Position numbers and translations under genes: made by a program | Assembly: GCA_903918115.1 (NCBI GenBank) | Contig: CAIXDG010000144.1 | Location: forward strand, 1 to 47,450 | Reading direction: 5' to 3' | Length of the DNA stretch: 47,450 nucleotides | From: an uncultured beta proteobacterium | GTDB taxonomy: Bacteria; Pseudomonadota; Gammaproteobacteria; Burkholderiales; Burkholderiaceae | In this document: positions 32,879-41,249 of the stretch, piece after piece | How the letters are laid out: each line of letters opens with the position of its first letter | Numbering within the stretch: position 1 is the stretch's first letter | Notes under the pieces: model-generated | Told to the model about the DNA's origin: nothing | Database searches by the model: none | What the model saw: only the letters and a program-made list of their open reading frames with translations

Positions 32879-33619
32879 TTATCCCGTGTGAATTCCGCCG
32901 TTGAGAGAAAAATCTGCTCCAGTTGCAAAAGCGGCATCTTCCGAAGCAATCCAAGCACAAATGGAAGCGATTTCATTTGGCAATCCAAGCCTTTTGACTG
33001 GTATGGCAGAAACAATTTTTTCCAGTACGTCTTCACGAATGGCTTTCACCATATCAGTGGCAATATAACCTGGTGAAACCGTATTTACAGTGACGCCTTT
33101 ATTCGCAACCTCTTGTGACAAGGCCATAGTAAAGCCATGCAAACCCGCTTTTGCAGTGGAGTAATTAGTTTGCCCAAACTGACCTTTTTGGCCATTTACC
33201 GAGGAGATATTAATAATCCGCCCCCAGTTTGCTTCTACCATGCCATCAATCACTTGCTTGGTAACGTTAAATAAGGAATTCAAATTGGTATCGATTACTG
33301 CCTTCCAATCATCGGGGCTCATTTTGCGAAAGACGGTATCGCGGGTAATACCAGCATTATTTACCAGGATATCTACCCGCCCGACATCGGCCTTGACCTT
33401 ATCAAAAGCGCTAACTGTACTAGTCCAGTCGGCAACATTCCCTTCAGAAGCAATAAAGTCATAGCCTAGTACTTTTTGCTCCCCAATCCAGCGGTCTTTC
33501 CGCGGAGAATTTGGGCCACACCCAGCAATTACCTTATAACCATCTTTGGCTAAGCGCTGACAAATAGCCGTTCCAATGCCGCCCATCCCACCTGTTACGT
33601 AAGCTATCTTTTGCGACAT
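32879..33619 (-). CDS. phaB: Acetoacetyl-CoA reductase (NADPH-dependent)
   Basis: Short-chain dehydrogenase that makes (R)-3-hydroxybutyryl-CoA, the polymerisation substrate of PhaC. The Rossmann loop is VTGGMGGIG (8-16) and the catalytic set is Ser140, Tyr153 and Lys157 (NISSVNGQKGQFGQTNYSTAK). Length 246 equals the Cupriavidus enzyme. The CGPNSPRK segment after the first strand is the PhaB-type cofactor region. A GGAG ribosome site precedes the ATG at 33619. It lies 115 bases after phaC. Confidence 0.95.
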   Translation of the reverse strand: MSQKIAYVTGGMGGIGTAICQRLAKDGYKVIAGCGPNSPRKDRWIGEQKVLGYDFIASEGNVADWTSTVSAFDKVKADVGRVDILVNNAGITRDTVFRKMSPDDWKAVIDTNLNSLFNVTKQVIDGMVEANWGRIINISSVNGQKGQFGQTNYSTAKAGLHGFTMALSQEVANKGVTVNTVSPGYIATDMVKAIREDVLEKIVSAIPVKRLGLPNEIASICAWIASEDAAFATGADFSLNGGIHTG

Positions 33620-33690
33620 TACATCTCCTTAAAAACATATATTAAACAAATTAAATCAAAAAACTTAAACCAATTCTTAAAACTATTATT

Positions 33691-33715
33691 TAAATTGACG
33701 TAAAGATTCAATTTA
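33691..33715. repeat. 8-bp inverted repeat in the phaC-phaB gap
   Basis: TAAATTGA (33691-33698) and TCAATTTA (33708-33715) flank a 9-base spacer in an AT-rich 115-base gap. It lies 19-43 bases after the phaC stop and about 72 bases before phaB. It could be a protein-binding site or a weak hairpin; neither is shown. Confidence 0.35.
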
Positions 33716-33734
33716 GCATAGCTTAAAAAAATGA

Positions 33735-35360
33735 CTAATCAATTACCTGCGCCTTTTCCATCACATATTTGCCTGGAGCATTCGTGAGTTTTTTATATTT
33801 AGCATTACCAAATTCAGCGCTAGCAGGTTTCCGCTCTCCACCAAATTGGGCCAACCAGGCTGAAAAATCAGGCCACCAACTGCCCGGAATTTCTTTAGCA
33901 CCTGCTAGCCATGCTTCAGCAGTTTTAGGTAGCTGACTATTTAAAAAATGGTAACGTTTCTTTTTAGCCGGTGGGTTAATCACGCCCGCAATGTGTCCTG
34001 AGGCTCCTAAAACAAAACGATTTTTACCGCCAAGAATTTGCGTCGAACTATAGGCCGATTGCCACGGCACAATATGATCCTCTTGGGATGCAAAAATATA
34101 GGCTGGGCAGGTAATTTTGCCAAGATCAATTTTGGCACCACAGACCGTTAGTTTTCCTGGCTTAACCAATTCATTTTGTAAATACGTATGGCGCAAGTAC
34201 CAGCAATACATTGGACCCGGTAAATTCGTTGAATCTCCGTTCCAATAGAGTAAATCAAATGGCGGTGGTGAGTTGCCTTTTAAATAATTATCGACCACAT
34301 AGTTCCAAACTAAATCGTTGGGCCGTAAAAATGAAAAGGTATTACCTAAATCGCGTCCAGATAGTAAGCCGCCCTCCGGGCCACCCATCGATTTTTCACG
34401 CATTTCTACCATGCCTTCATCAATGAACACATCGAGAATGCCGGTATCAGCAAAATCAAGCAAGGTGGTTAATAGCGTTACGCTAGCCACAGAATTGTCT
34501 TTGCGCGCCGCTAAAACAGCTAAAGCATTGCCAACTAAAGTGCCCCCAACACAAAATCCCAATACATTAATTTGCTCACTTGCGCCAATTGTCTTAGTTA
34601 CCTCAATGGCCTTAAGAACGCCTTTATCGATGTAGTCATCCCAAGTGGTATGGCGCATGGAATCATCGGGATTTTTCCAAGAGACCAAGAAGACGGTATG
34701 GCCTTCACTCACTAAATACCGAACTACCGAGTTATCGGGCTGTAAATCTAAAATATAAAACTTATTAATACAAGGGGGCACTAACAAAAAAGGCCGCTCG
34801 AATACCGTTTCAGTTAGCGGCTTATATTGAATTAATTCAAATAACTCGCAACGAAAAACTACTGCGCCTGCAGATTGAGCTAAATTTTTACCCACCTCAA
34901 AAGCAGCTTCATCGGTTTGCGAAACCTTACCTTTTTTTAAATCTGCAAGCAAATTTAAAATGCCATTTTGAATTGATTGGCCCTGCGTGTTAATAATGTT
35001 TTCTAGTACTTCGGGGTTCGTGGCAACAAAATTGGCTGGCGATAGAGCATCGATTAATTGCAAGGTTGCAAAATTAATTCTTTGTTTCGTTTTAGCATCG
35101 CTTTCAACTGCGTCCGCTAAAGCCAGTAAATGCTTTGAGTTGATCAAATACATTCCCACAATCGAGCGGCTCCAGCCCGATTCCCAAGCCCTGCCTTTAA
35201 AGCGGCGATCGCTAATCGGAAAGGCCATTGGATCTGCAGTGAATTGACTCACTTCATCGAAATAATTTTTTTGAATTTCAGTTAGACGCTCAGATGGAAT
35301 GAGGGCCATATGCTGAGGTGAAAGCGTGGGAGATTTCGCTGAATGGGCTGTTGCTAACAT
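33735..35360 (-). CDS. phaC: Class I poly(3-hydroxyalkanoate) synthase
   Basis: Polymerises 3-hydroxybutyryl-CoA into storage granules. The modified lipase box GFCVGG carries nucleophile Cys270; the catalytic Asp and His are in SQEDHIVPW and GASGHIAGVINPP. The N-terminal PhaC_N domain starts around residue 30-80 (DRRFKGRAWE). At 541 residues it is shorter than Cupriavidus PhaC (589), mostly at the N-terminus. An AGGAA ribosome site precedes the ATG at 35360 and is tandemly duplicated. It is first of phaC-phaB-phaR-rimO-bktB and lies 125 bases after pgeF. Confidence 0.96.
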   Translation of the reverse strand: MLATAHSAKSPTLSPQHMALIPSERLTEIQKNYFDEVSQFTADPMAFPISDRRFKGRAWESGWSRSIVGMYLINSKHLLALADAVESDAKTKQRINFATLQLIDALSPANFVATNPEVLENIINTQGQSIQNGILNLLADLKKGKVSQTDEAAFEVGKNLAQSAGAVVFRCELFELIQYKPLTETVFERPFLLVPPCINKFYILDLQPDNSVVRYLVSEGHTVFLVSWKNPDDSMRHTTWDDYIDKGVLKAIEVTKTIGASEQINVLGFCVGGTLVGNALAVLAARKDNSVASVTLLTTLLDFADTGILDVFIDEGMVEMREKSMGGPEGGLLSGRDLGNTFSFLRPNDLVWNYVVDNYLKGNSPPPFDLLYWNGDSTNLPGPMYCWYLRHTYLQNELVKPGKLTVCGAKIDLGKITCPAYIFASQEDHIVPWQSAYSSTQILGGKNRFVLGASGHIAGVINPPAKKKRYHFLNSQLPKTAEAWLAGAKEIPGSWWPDFSAWLAQFGGERKPASAEFGNAKYKKLTNAPGKYVMEKAQVID

Positions 35361-35364
35361 CGGT

Positions 35365-35390
35365 TTCCTAAGTCAATTTCCTAAGTCAAT
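35365..35390 (-). repeat. 13-bp tandem duplication including the phaC ribosome binding site
   Basis: Two exact 13-base units, 35365-35377 and 35378-35390, each read ATTGACTTAGGAA on the coding strand and end just before the phaC start. The first few bases of a third unit follow. The copy next to the start supplies AGGAA 4-5 bases before the ATG; the second copy lies 13 bases upstream. Confidence 0.85.
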
Positions 35391-35428
35391 TTCTTATATA
35401 TCTACGTCTTATTCTCAACGGAATATCG

Positions 35429-35461
35429 CTTAAGGGTTATCGGCACTAACCCTAGCTTAAG
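35429..35461 (-). terminator. Hairpin between pgeF and phaC
   Basis: AGGGTTA (35433-35439) and TAACCCT (35447-35453) pair perfectly around a 7-base loop, with an outer CTTA/TAAG extension after a 4-base bulge. It starts 25 bases after the pgeF stop, so it may end the rluD-pgeF transcript. No T tract follows, and a control role for phaC is also possible. Confidence 0.4.
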
Positions 35462-35485
35462 TATTTTTATCCCCTCATCAATAAT

Positions 35486-36280
35486 TCAGGGAGCCGCAAG
35501 CCAGATTAGGGCGGCAAATCGCCCAGAAACCCCATCGCGCCGATGCGAAAAAAACTGCTCGCTTTGCGTAAAAGTACAAAAATCTCCACCATAAATTGCC
35601 TGAATTCCGGCATATTTAAGGCGCGAACGGGCCAATAGATAGAGATTGGCCCAGTATTTCTGGGGTTTTCCGGGAATAGCTTGAAAGCTCTCCAAAGGGA
35701 AAACTGCCCCTGTTAAGCGGGCAGCATCAATAAATTGCTCGCGCACTTCATTGCCAACCTCAAAACAACTAGGGCCAATCGCAGGACCAAGCCAAACTAA
35801 TATATCTTCCCTGGCTAAGGTTTGACCCAGCGCCAGCGACTTTTCGCATAGGGCCTGCACCGTATTTTCTAATACGCCAGCACATAATCCCCGCCAGCCG
35901 GCGTGAGCAACCCCGACTAAGCTACCCGCGCGATTACAAAAAAAGACTGGCATGCAGTCGGCAGTTAAAACAGTAATAACCTGGTTCAGCTCTGCGCTAA
36001 TCGCCGCATCTGCTTGGAAATTTTCACCTGAATGCCAGACTCGAGTGCCGTGAACTTGTTCCAGCCAAATGGGTTCACTCGGGAGTAATTGACGTAAACG
36101 AGCCCGGTTTTCAATGACCTTCTCAGGCGCATCGCCAACATGCTTACCTAAGTTCAGCGCATCATAAGGCGCTTCACTGACTCCGCCTGTACGCGTCGTT
36201 ACCAAGGCGCGTATCGAAGCCGGCGCCGGCCAATTTGGCACCACTACCAGTAGCGGCTCTAAAAGTAGCTTGGTGGTCAT
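35486..36280 (-). CDS. pgeF: Multicopper-oxidase-like / purine nucleoside phosphorylase YfiH family protein
   Basis: YfiH/PgeF family (laccase-like domain). Members have been linked to peptidoglycan editing and to purine nucleoside phosphorylase activity. The zinc triad is visible as His77 (LEQVHG), Cys109 (TADCMPV) and His126 (AHAGWRG). The 264 residues fit the family. The start codon overlaps the rluD stop by one base (TAATG), the conserved rluD-yfiH order of proteobacteria. Confidence 0.92.
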   Translation of the reverse strand: MTTKLLLEPLLVVVPNWPAPASIRALVTTRTGGVSEAPYDALNLGKHVGDAPEKVIENRARLRQLLPSEPIWLEQVHGTRVWHSGENFQADAAISAELNQVITVLTADCMPVFFCNRAGSLVGVAHAGWRGLCAGVLENTVQALCEKSLALGQTLAREDILVWLGPAIGPSCFEVGNEVREQFIDAARLTGAVFPLESFQAIPGKPQKYWANLYLLARSRLKYAGIQAIYGGDFCTFTQSEQFFSHRRDGVSGRFAALIWLAAP

Positions 36281-37302
36281 TAACTTAAGCTTCCTGAGGC
36301 GTCAGTTGGTAAGGCGCTGGCGTCAATTTGCACCAGTTGCAATAAGGCCATGAAGTCACTCGGTGGTGCCTGATACCAATTACAGAGCTGTTCTGTTTGC
36401 GGGTGCTGTAACCCAAGCGCAAAAGCATGTAAGGCCTGTCGATGAAAAGCCAATTCTTTAGCAAAATGGGGGACTTGTTTGCGATAAATGGGGTCACCCA
36501 ATAAGGGTAAGCCAATGGATTCGAGGTGGACACGAATTTGGTGAGTACGCCCTGTCTCTAGTCGACACTCCAGTAAAGAAACCGGCTTACCCATAAAAAC
36601 ACCCTGTGCTAAGCGACGAAAATGCGTTAAGGCGGCTTTGCCTTGATCTTTGTTAACGACAGCCATCCGTAAACGATCCCGAGTATCTCTCGCAATGGGT
36701 GTGGCAATTTTTCCCAAGGGCGGCGCTGCCCCCCAAACTAAAGCCAAATAGTGGCGATTGACTAAATGGGCTTGTAGTTGCCTAACCAAAGCTGTTTGAG
36801 CGATAGCAGTGCGGGCAACTACCATTAAACCTGAAGTGTCTTTATCTAAGCGATGCACAATTCCTGCACGGGGTAAATTAACCAACTCGGGAAAATGGAA
36901 AAGCAAACCATTTAGCAAGGTGCCAGACCAATTACCGGCTGCAGGATGCACTACTAAACCAGCTGGCTTATTAATAACAATAAGGCTCTCATCCGCTGCA
37001 TGGACTGCGAGTTGCAGGTTTTCTGCCGCAAATGCATGTTGTTCAGGCATCTCTTGGGGAAAAACCCGCACACTCTCGCCCCCCTTCAATAAATACCGTG
37101 CTTTACGCACCTCTCCATCCACCGTTACCGCACCAGCCTCAACCCAAGTTTGTAAGCGGCTACGCGAATAATCGGGCAAGGTGACAGCCAGCATTTTGTC
37201 AAGGCGGGCGCCTGCACTGTCCCAAGGAATTTCAAAAGCAATGAAATCCTCATCATCGATATAATCAATCCCATTGGAATTCGGAGTTTGCGGCAATGCC
37301 AC
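36280..37302 (-). CDS. rluD: 23S rRNA pseudouridine synthase RluD
   Basis: RluA-family pseudouridine synthase, expected to modify helix 69 of 23S rRNA (positions 1911, 1915, 1917). An S4 RNA-binding domain (about 31-90) precedes the catalytic domain with Asp153 in HRLDKDTSGL. GRTHQIRVH is a further family motif. The start is GTG at 37302; no better in-frame start is nearby, and the ribosome site is poor. The start overlaps the proposed bamD start on the other strand, while pgeF overlaps its stop. Confidence 0.93.
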   Translation of the reverse strand: MALPQTPNSNGIDYIDDEDFIAFEIPWDSAGARLDKMLAVTLPDYSRSRLQTWVEAGAVTVDGEVRKARYLLKGGESVRVFPQEMPEQHAFAAENLQLAVHAADESLIVINKPAGLVVHPAAGNWSGTLLNGLLFHFPELVNLPRAGIVHRLDKDTSGLMVVARTAIAQTALVRQLQAHLVNRHYLALVWGAAPPLGKIATPIARDTRDRLRMAVVNKDQGKAALTHFRRLAQGVFMGKPVSLLECRLETGRTHQIRVHLESIGLPLLGDPIYRKQVPHFAKELAFHRQALHAFALGLQHPQTEQLCNWYQAPPSDFMALLQLVQIDASALPTDASGSLS

Positions 37303-38171
37303 GGTTGAAGTACCCTCTCGCAGTGAATTTAGTGCAATTAGCCCCTAGTTTACGGGCTAGCCCCCGGCTATTGCTGATTACCTTACTCGCGGTGATGGCA
37401 CTCAGCACACTCATCTTGGGTGGTTGTAGTAGCACCCCTAAGGATGAAACCGATGGCTGGTCAGAAAATAAGCTCTATTCAGAGGCCAACGATAAGTTAA
37501 AAGATGGTGATTTCGATAAGTGCGGCAAATACTTTGAAAAATTAGAAGCCCGCTTCCCCTTTGGCGCCTATTCTCAACAAGCCCAAATTAACGCCGCTTA
37601 TTGTTACTGGAAAGCCAGCGAACAAGCTCAAGCATTGGTTGCCATCGATCGTTTTATTAAGCTCTATCAAGGAAGCCCTAATTTAGACTATGCCTACTAT
37701 TTAAAAGGGTTAATTAGTTTTAATGATGACCTTGGTTTTATGGGTCGCTTTACTGGGCAAGAACTGAGCGAACGCGATCCGAAAGCGGCACGCGAAGCCT
37801 TTGAAGCTTTTCGCACCGTTGCGACCCGCTTTCCCGATAGTAAATATGCGAACGACTCAATCGACCGCATGCGCTACATCGTGAACTCTTTGGCTGAAGG
37901 CGATGTGACTGTTGCACGATTTTATTTTCATCGCGGCGCCTATTTAGCTTCCGCCAATCGGGCGCAATTAGTTATTCGTGATTACGATCGTGCGCCCGCA
38001 GTTGAAGAAGCACTGTACTTGCTCATTCAGTCATATGAAAAATTAGGTATGACTGAATTAGTTACCGATGCTACCCGCGTGTTTCATTTGAATTTTCCCG
38101 ATAGCGAAATTTTAGAAACAGGTAGTCGAGCTAAAAAAGAAGCTCGCTGGTGGCAAATCTGGAATAAATAA
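37296..38171 (+). CDS. bamD: Outer membrane assembly lipoprotein BamD
   Basis: Essential lipoprotein of the BAM complex that inserts outer-membrane proteins. A hydrophobic signal (about 25-42) ends in lipobox LGGC with Cys44 as the lipidated residue, followed by SSTPKDE and TPR-like helical repeats (WSENKLYSEANDKL, CGKYFEKLEARFPFG, YAYYLKGL). The start at 37296 gives a long 43-residue signal; GTG at 37323 is an alternative that leaves 34. The first start has GGAG at 9 bases. It is divergent from rluD, the same pairing as in E. coli, and ends 4 bases before the alr stop. Confidence 0.92.
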   Translation: MPRLKYPLAVNLVQLAPSLRASPRLLLITLLAVMALSTLILGGCSSTPKDETDGWSENKLYSEANDKLKDGDFDKCGKYFEKLEARFPFGAYSQQAQINAAYCYWKASEQAQALVAIDRFIKLYQGSPNLDYAYYLKGLISFNDDLGFMGRFTGQELSERDPKAAREAFEAFRTVATRFPDSKYANDSIDRMRYIVNSLAEGDVTVARFYFHRGAYLASANRAQLVIRDYDRAPAVEEALYLLIQSYEKLGMTELVTDATRVFHLNFPDSEILETGSRAKKEARWWQIWNK

Positions 38172-38175
38172 GGCG

Positions 38176-39285
38176 CTATGCAGCTATTTGTATCGGTACT
38201 CGCGGCGTTAAAGCACAGAGCAACTCATAACCAATAGTTCCCGCCCTTTGTGCAACGTCATCAACGGGAACGTGATTACCCCATAACTCAACTTTGCTGC
38301 CTATATTTGCTCGCGGAGCAGCACGTAAATCAATGCTGAGCATATCCATCGAGACTTGACCCGCCAAGGGGCAAATTACACCCTTGCTACTATCTCCGCT
38401 GTCGGCCACCCAAACTGGAGTACCGTCAGGCGCACTGCGAGGATAGCCATCAGCATATCCACAGGCAACGATGCCAATACGCATCTCCTCTGGCGCTGTG
38501 AAGCGACCACCGTAACCGATTTTCTCTCCCTTTTTTACCCATTGAATACTAATAATTTCAGAGCGTAAGCGCATCACCGGTTTTAAATTAGCTTGGGCTA
38601 TGTCAGCGAAACTTCCTGAAGGTGAAGCTCCATACAACATAATTCCAGGCCTTACCCAGTCACCTAAGACTGTGCGGTGCCACAAAATTGCCCCTGAATT
38701 TGCGGTCGAAGTGTCCCCAGGCAAATCCGTTATAGCTTCATTAAATAAGTCGTATTGCGAACCAACCGAAGGTAGGCAATCGACCCGATCTGCATTGGCA
38801 AAATGAGTCATATGGTGCATGGCATAACCTGCAGCATGGAGGCGGTGATACATCAACCGGTAGTCGCTCGGACTAAAGCCCAAGCGATTCATGCCGGTAT
38901 TCATTTTTAAATAAATTGGTCTTGCTTTGGCTTGATGCTGAGTTAAATCGAAAGCCTCAAGTGCAGCGACCTGACTTTCCGTATGCACCACCAAAGTGCA
39001 GTCCAGCGTAAATGCCAGCTTCAGATCGTCCGCAGAAAATAGGCCTTCGAGCAGCAAGATAGGCCCTTTCCAACCATTTTCGCGCAAATAACGCGCATCT
39101 TGGATATCGAGTAAGGCAAAGCCATCTGTTTGCGCTAAGCCTTTCAGGGCGGCTGCAAAGCCATGGCCATAGGCATTTGCCTTAATAACCGACCAAACTT
39201 TGGCTTGTGGGGCTAATTCACGAATTCGGGTTAAATTATGGCGCATGGCATCGATATCCATTGACGCCAAAATGGGTCGCTCCAT
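38176..39285 (-). CDS. alr: Alanine racemase
   Basis: PLP enzyme that makes D-alanine for peptidoglycan. The PLP lysine is Lys35 in IKANAYGHG, and the catalytic Tyr is in the IGYGGRF segment; the C-terminal barrel has the GQVSMDMLSID conserved strand. I start at the ATG at 39285 because AAGGAG lies 8 bases upstream of it; an earlier in-frame ATG at 39303 would place that site inside the coding region and has no site of its own. It has 369 residues. It converges on bamD and is divergent from lplT with 56 bases between starts. Confidence 0.95.
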   Translation of the reverse strand: MERPILASMDIDAMRHNLTRIRELAPQAKVWSVIKANAYGHGFAAALKGLAQTDGFALLDIQDARYLRENGWKGPILLLEGLFSADDLKLAFTLDCTLVVHTESQVAALEAFDLTQHQAKARPIYLKMNTGMNRLGFSPSDYRLMYHRLHAAGYAMHHMTHFANADRVDCLPSVGSQYDLFNEAITDLPGDTSTANSGAILWHRTVLGDWVRPGIMLYGASPSGSFADIAQANLKPVMRLRSEIISIQWVKKGEKIGYGGRFTAPEEMRIGIVACGYADGYPRSAPDGTPVWVADSGDSSKGVICPLAGQVSMDMLSIDLRAAPRANIGSKVELWGNHVPVDDVAQRAGTIGYELLCALTPRVPIQIAA

Positions 39286-39341
39286 AACGTGAACTCCTTT
39301 CATGATCTAATCTAACCACAACTAATGAGACGATTGTACGA

Positions 39342-40661
39342 ATGAACCGTAGTTTCTACATAATTATGGCGGCACAGTTTTTTTCATCACTGGCCGACAA
39401 TGCCTTACTTATCGCCGCAATTGCGCTTTTGGCCCAATTACACGCTCCAGCTTGGATGACGCCATTGCTGAAATTATTTTTTGTGCTTTCCTATGTTGTC
39501 CTTGCTGCATTTGTCGGCGCTTTTGCTGATTCCCGCCCCAAGGGCAACGTGATGTTCATTACCAATACCGTCAAATTTATTGGTTGCGTGGCCATGTTAT
39601 TTGGTAGCCATCCTTTGTTATCTTATGCCATCGTTGGTTTAGGTGCCGCAGCCTACTCACCAGCTAAATATGGAATTTTAACTGAGCTACTACCTCCCGA
39701 AAAATTAGTCGCCGCTAATGGCTGGATTGAAGGCTTAACAGTCAGTTCAATAATTTTGGGCACTGTATTGGGTGGCATCTTAATTAGCCATACTGTTTCC
39801 ACAGATTTACTCAGCTTCGATATGCCAATGATTACCACGTCAGTTGATACGCCAGCCGAATCAGCGATTTTGGTCATTATGCTTATTTATGTTGTTGCCG
39901 CCTTAATCAATCTACGTATTCCTGATACCGGCATCAAATATCGAGCGCAAAAAACCAACCCCATTGAACTCGTAGTCGATTTTGCGAAATGCTTTAAAAC
40001 CCTCTGGAATGATCGCTTGGGGCAAATTTCCCTAGCTGTAACGACATTATTTTGGGGTGCAGGCGCAACCTTACAATTTATTGTTTTGAAATGGGCGCAA
40101 GTGGCATTGAATATGAATCTGTCACAAGGCGCAATTTTGCAGGCCATCTCTGCTTTTGGCGTGGCTGGTGGCGCAGTCTATGCGGCCTGGAAGGTTCCCC
40201 TCAAACAATCTTTGCGAGTCTTGCCCCACGGTATTGCCATGGGCTTAGTCGTCTGCACTATGGCTTACTATAGCGCCGATATGCTGCCTGCCACACCCAT
40301 CTTGCAAATTGGCAAATTGAATATCACCCTGAATTTAGTACCACCTTATTTATTATTAATTTTAGTAGGCTGGTTAGCGGGCTATTTTGTTGTGCCGATG
40401 AATGCACTTTTGCAGCATCGCGGCCATGTACTCATGTCGGCGGGTCATTCTATTGCCGTACAAAACTTTAATGAAAATTTATCAGTCTTAGGTATGCTCG
40501 CAATTTACGCAATCTTAATTTGGCTCGACGTACCAGTACAAATCATGATTGTTGGCTTCGGCATTAGCGTCAGCCTGATTATGTGGTTAGTCATTCGGCG
40601 ACATGCAGCCAATCAAGCCGAATATGATTCATTGCATTTAATTGGCGAAGCCAAGCACTGA
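39342..40661 (+). CDS. lplT: Lysophospholipid transporter LplT (MFS)
   Basis: Twelve-helix major facilitator that flips lysophosphatidylethanolamine inward in E. coli, where it is paired with the acyltransferase Aas. The opening AAQFFSSLADNALL, VGLGAAAYSPAKYGIL and GWIEG segments match LplT. The protein has 439 residues and is highly hydrophobic throughout. No aas gene is in the window; it lies between divergent alr and the convergent small gene after rimI, a placement that is not the E. coli one. Confidence 0.9.
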   Translation: MNRSFYIIMAAQFFSSLADNALLIAAIALLAQLHAPAWMTPLLKLFFVLSYVVLAAFVGAFADSRPKGNVMFITNTVKFIGCVAMLFGSHPLLSYAIVGLGAAAYSPAKYGILTELLPPEKLVAANGWIEGLTVSSIILGTVLGGILISHTVSTDLLSFDMPMITTSVDTPAESAILVIMLIYVVAALINLRIPDTGIKYRAQKTNPIELVVDFAKCFKTLWNDRLGQISLAVTTLFWGAGATLQFIVLKWAQVALNMNLSQGAILQAISAFGVAGGAVYAAWKVPLKQSLRVLPHGIAMGLVVCTMAYYSADMLPATPILQIGKLNITLNLVPPYLLLILVGWLAGYFVVPMNALLQHRGHVLMSAGHSIAVQNFNENLSVLGMLAIYAILIWLDVPVQIMIVGFGISVSLIMWLVIRRHAANQAEYDSLHLIGEAKH

Positions 40662-40674
40662 AGAAAACCAATGA

Positions 40675-40695
40675 GAGGCGCTGTATTTAGCCCTC
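40675..40695. terminator. Bidirectional hairpin between lplT and the UDG/HolD-like gene
   Basis: In the 39-base gap between two convergent stops, GAGG and CCTC (outer stem) plus GCT/AGC (inner stem) form a 7-bp hairpin with a one-base bulge and a 6-base loop. A short T-rich stretch follows only on the minus strand (TTGGTTTTC), so it is a modest terminator for the gene upstream on that strand. Confidence 0.45.
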
Positions 40696-40700
40696 GCTAA

Positions 40701-41249
40701 CTACAAATTATGTAATACCGAGTGCGCCAAGAGTAAGTCATTCCAAAGTAAAGCTTTGTCTTGTGGACGAGCAAGTAAATGCGCTAAATCAAAACTGGCA
40801 ATTAAAGGAACTTCAAAAGCCTGTTCACTGGTATCGCTCGTCAGCGTGAGAACAATGTCACGTAGTTGCGGCAGGGATTCTTTCTCGCCACTGAGGCTTT
40901 GCGCGGCACCTACGCCAAAGGCTACTGCAACCAATGGGTAGTCTGGGGCTGTAGTTGCAATGGGGTCTAGCAACTGTTTGCCATCAAACCGATGCCAACG
41001 CCATTCATGCGCATTTAAACCTAAAACACGCAGACATTGCTTAAACAAGATCGCCTCATCACCTGCTGCAGATTTGCCAAAAAACCACCATTGAAATTGT
41101 GGATCAGTTTGAGCGCTTACCGTCGCGGGATTAGTTGCCGTCATTGGCTGCTCAGGCTCAGTAGGCAGTGCAGTCGACGCCATTGTATCGCGCGCAAGCC
41201 ACTCAGCTATGCCCATTTCTTTTAAGTAAGCAGAGCGCGCGAGAGTCAT
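40701..41249 (-). CDS. Small UDG-fold-like protein without catalytic motifs; possible DNA polymerase III psi subunit (HolD)
   Basis: Not a confident assignment. The N-terminus (YLKEMGIAEW) resembles E. coli HolD (QLQQLGITQW) and family 4/5 uracil-DNA glycosylases. WWFFGKSAAGDE (54-65) sits where UDGs have W-x-x-G-E-A-P-G, AFGVGAAQSL (110-119) matches a UDG core strand, and SFDLAHLLARPQDKALLW (152-169) matches the UDG HPAYLLR-type end with the His-Pro lost. There is only one cysteine (C72), so no iron-sulfur cluster. UDG activity is unlikely. The gene overlaps rimI by 4 bases (ATGA). E. coli holD is also next to rimI, which supports psi. Confidence 0.5.
   Translation of the reverse strand: MTLARSAYLKEMGIAEWLARDTMASTALPTEPEQPMTATNPATVSAQTDPQFQWWFFGKSAAGDEAILFKQCLRVLGLNAHEWRWHRFDGKQLLDPIATTAPDYPLVAVAFGVGAAQSLSGEKESLPQLRDIVLTLTSDTSEQAFEVPLIASFDLAHLLARPQDKALLWNDLLLAHSVLHNL

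Noticed and set aside
32826-32960. N-terminal extension of phaR
   Set aside because: The extra 45 residues overlap the end of phaB and do not resemble PhaR; a good ribosome site precedes the internal ATG at 32825.
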